Below, piece by piece: positions 63,699 through 64,000 of a DNA stretch of 64,000 nt. The translations under genes and the position numbers were made by a program. The DNA comes from Mariniblastus fucicola (GTDB lineage: Bacteria > Planctomycetota > Planctomycetia > Pirellulales > Pirellulaceae). Each line of letters begins with the position of its first letter. The stretch's first letter is position 1. Where the stretch lies: contig NZ_CP042912.1 of the NCBI RefSeq assembly GCF_008087665.1, positions 6,506,841 through 6,570,840 of the forward strand, read 5' to 3'. The notes under the pieces are model-generated. The model worked only from the letters and a program-made list of their open reading frames with translations. It ran no database searches and was not told the DNA's origin.

Positions 63699-64000
63699 AC
63701 GGTCAGCAACTGGTCGATAGATAGTCAGTATTCCGGATCGATGGATCCACTCAATTTCGCGAGCTTTGTGGATGCTGAACCTGAGATCGAATGTTGCTCC
63801 CGAATCGGTGTTTGAGTCTGGCAGTTCCGGGGATTCTGGATCCGATTTTTGACGAGGCTGAGCCACCTCATAAAAGTCGATTTCGATCGAAAAATTTCGG
63901 GTTGGAAATGAACTTCTGGCCCTCGTGAAAATGGCAAAAACTGGTAGAATAAGGGGCTATAATTTGTACGCCTCACCAGCACCGAAAGCTCCCCTTTTTA
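63699..64000. other. Terminal non-coding stretch
   Basis: About 300 bp after the desulfurase stop. No gene seen. A good minus-10 box TATAAT is at 63958-63963 on the plus strand, but the minus-35 region (CAAAAA) is weak; a promoter for a gene beyond the window is possible. Confidence 0.35.

Noticed and set aside
63725..63982. 85-codon minus-strand frame at the end of the window
   Set aside because: Composition is not coding-like and no motif is visible.

Overview
The window looks like chromosome of a planctomycete, most likely a Pirellulaceae-type marine member. The reasons are an ECF sigma factor paired with a zinc-motif Ser/Thr kinase, a DUF1559 prepilin-like protein, PEP-CTERM secreted proteins, many Tat or Sec exported hydrolases, moderate GC content, weak Shine-Dalgarno use, and several families of short intergenic inverted repeats.

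Layout. 1-4720: histidine operon (hisC-hisB fusion cut by the window edge, hisH, hisF, hisIE, hisD). The hisIE-hisD pair resembles the fungal HIS4 polyprotein in domain order and in an extra N-terminal domain. 4776-16092: complete type I-C CRISPR-Cas locus, transcribed leftward (cas3, cas5d, cas8c, cas7, cas4, cas1, cas2, leader, then 36 repeats and 35 spacers). Two extra units sit inside it: a mini-kinase plus a divergent 79-residue ORF between cas4 and cas7, and a 402-bp insertion between cas3 and cas5d. 16589-25418: PQQ-type beta-propeller protein, SufE, a Tyr/Gly-rich exported protein, a cNMP-patatin protein, an orphan ParA and two NfeD proteins. 25536-34436: PhoD-like protein, PEP-CTERM protein, prepilin-like protein, phytase-like esterase, class C acid phosphatase, M24 peptidase, CPXCG protein. 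34600-43000: GH29 fucosidase, NosR-like flavin/Fe-S membrane protein, and a sigma-kinase-MtfA-Nudix cluster next to a second PEP-CTERM gene. 43020-50770: beta-lactamase-fold hydrolase, glycosylasparaginase, RNA-repair pair (HD-Pnk plus RNA ligase), CutC, TPM protein. 50835-57316: SdaA, CvpA-like protein, two GspE-like proteins with broken Walker A motifs, and an intact PilT. 57729-63698: prfB with programmed +1 frameshift, YugP-like peptidase, a very acidic protein downstream of scpB, and a cysteine desulfurase.

The standout is the cas3-cas5d gap. On the + strand, opposite to the cas genes, it holds a good sigma70-type promoter, a 66-residue ORF, a single diverged CRISPR repeat of exactly the array repeat length (31 nt) with an intact 11-nt crRNA handle and a stem kept by compensatory changes, a 36-nt spacer-like segment, and a perfect intrinsic terminator. 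The first 12 nt of the spacer-like segment match, except at position 6 (the flipped-out base of type I seeds), a site in the promoter region just upstream. That site is preceded by 5'-TTC. TTC is the known type I-C PAM, and it can also be reconstructed from two overlapping spacers in this same array. The site lies between the elements of a candidate leftward promoter for cas5-cas8-cas7-cas4-cas1-cas2 and at the start of the rightward transcript. I read this as a crRNA-like regulatory RNA (CreR- or CreA-like) that directs Cascade to repress its own operon and/or the 66-residue ORF.
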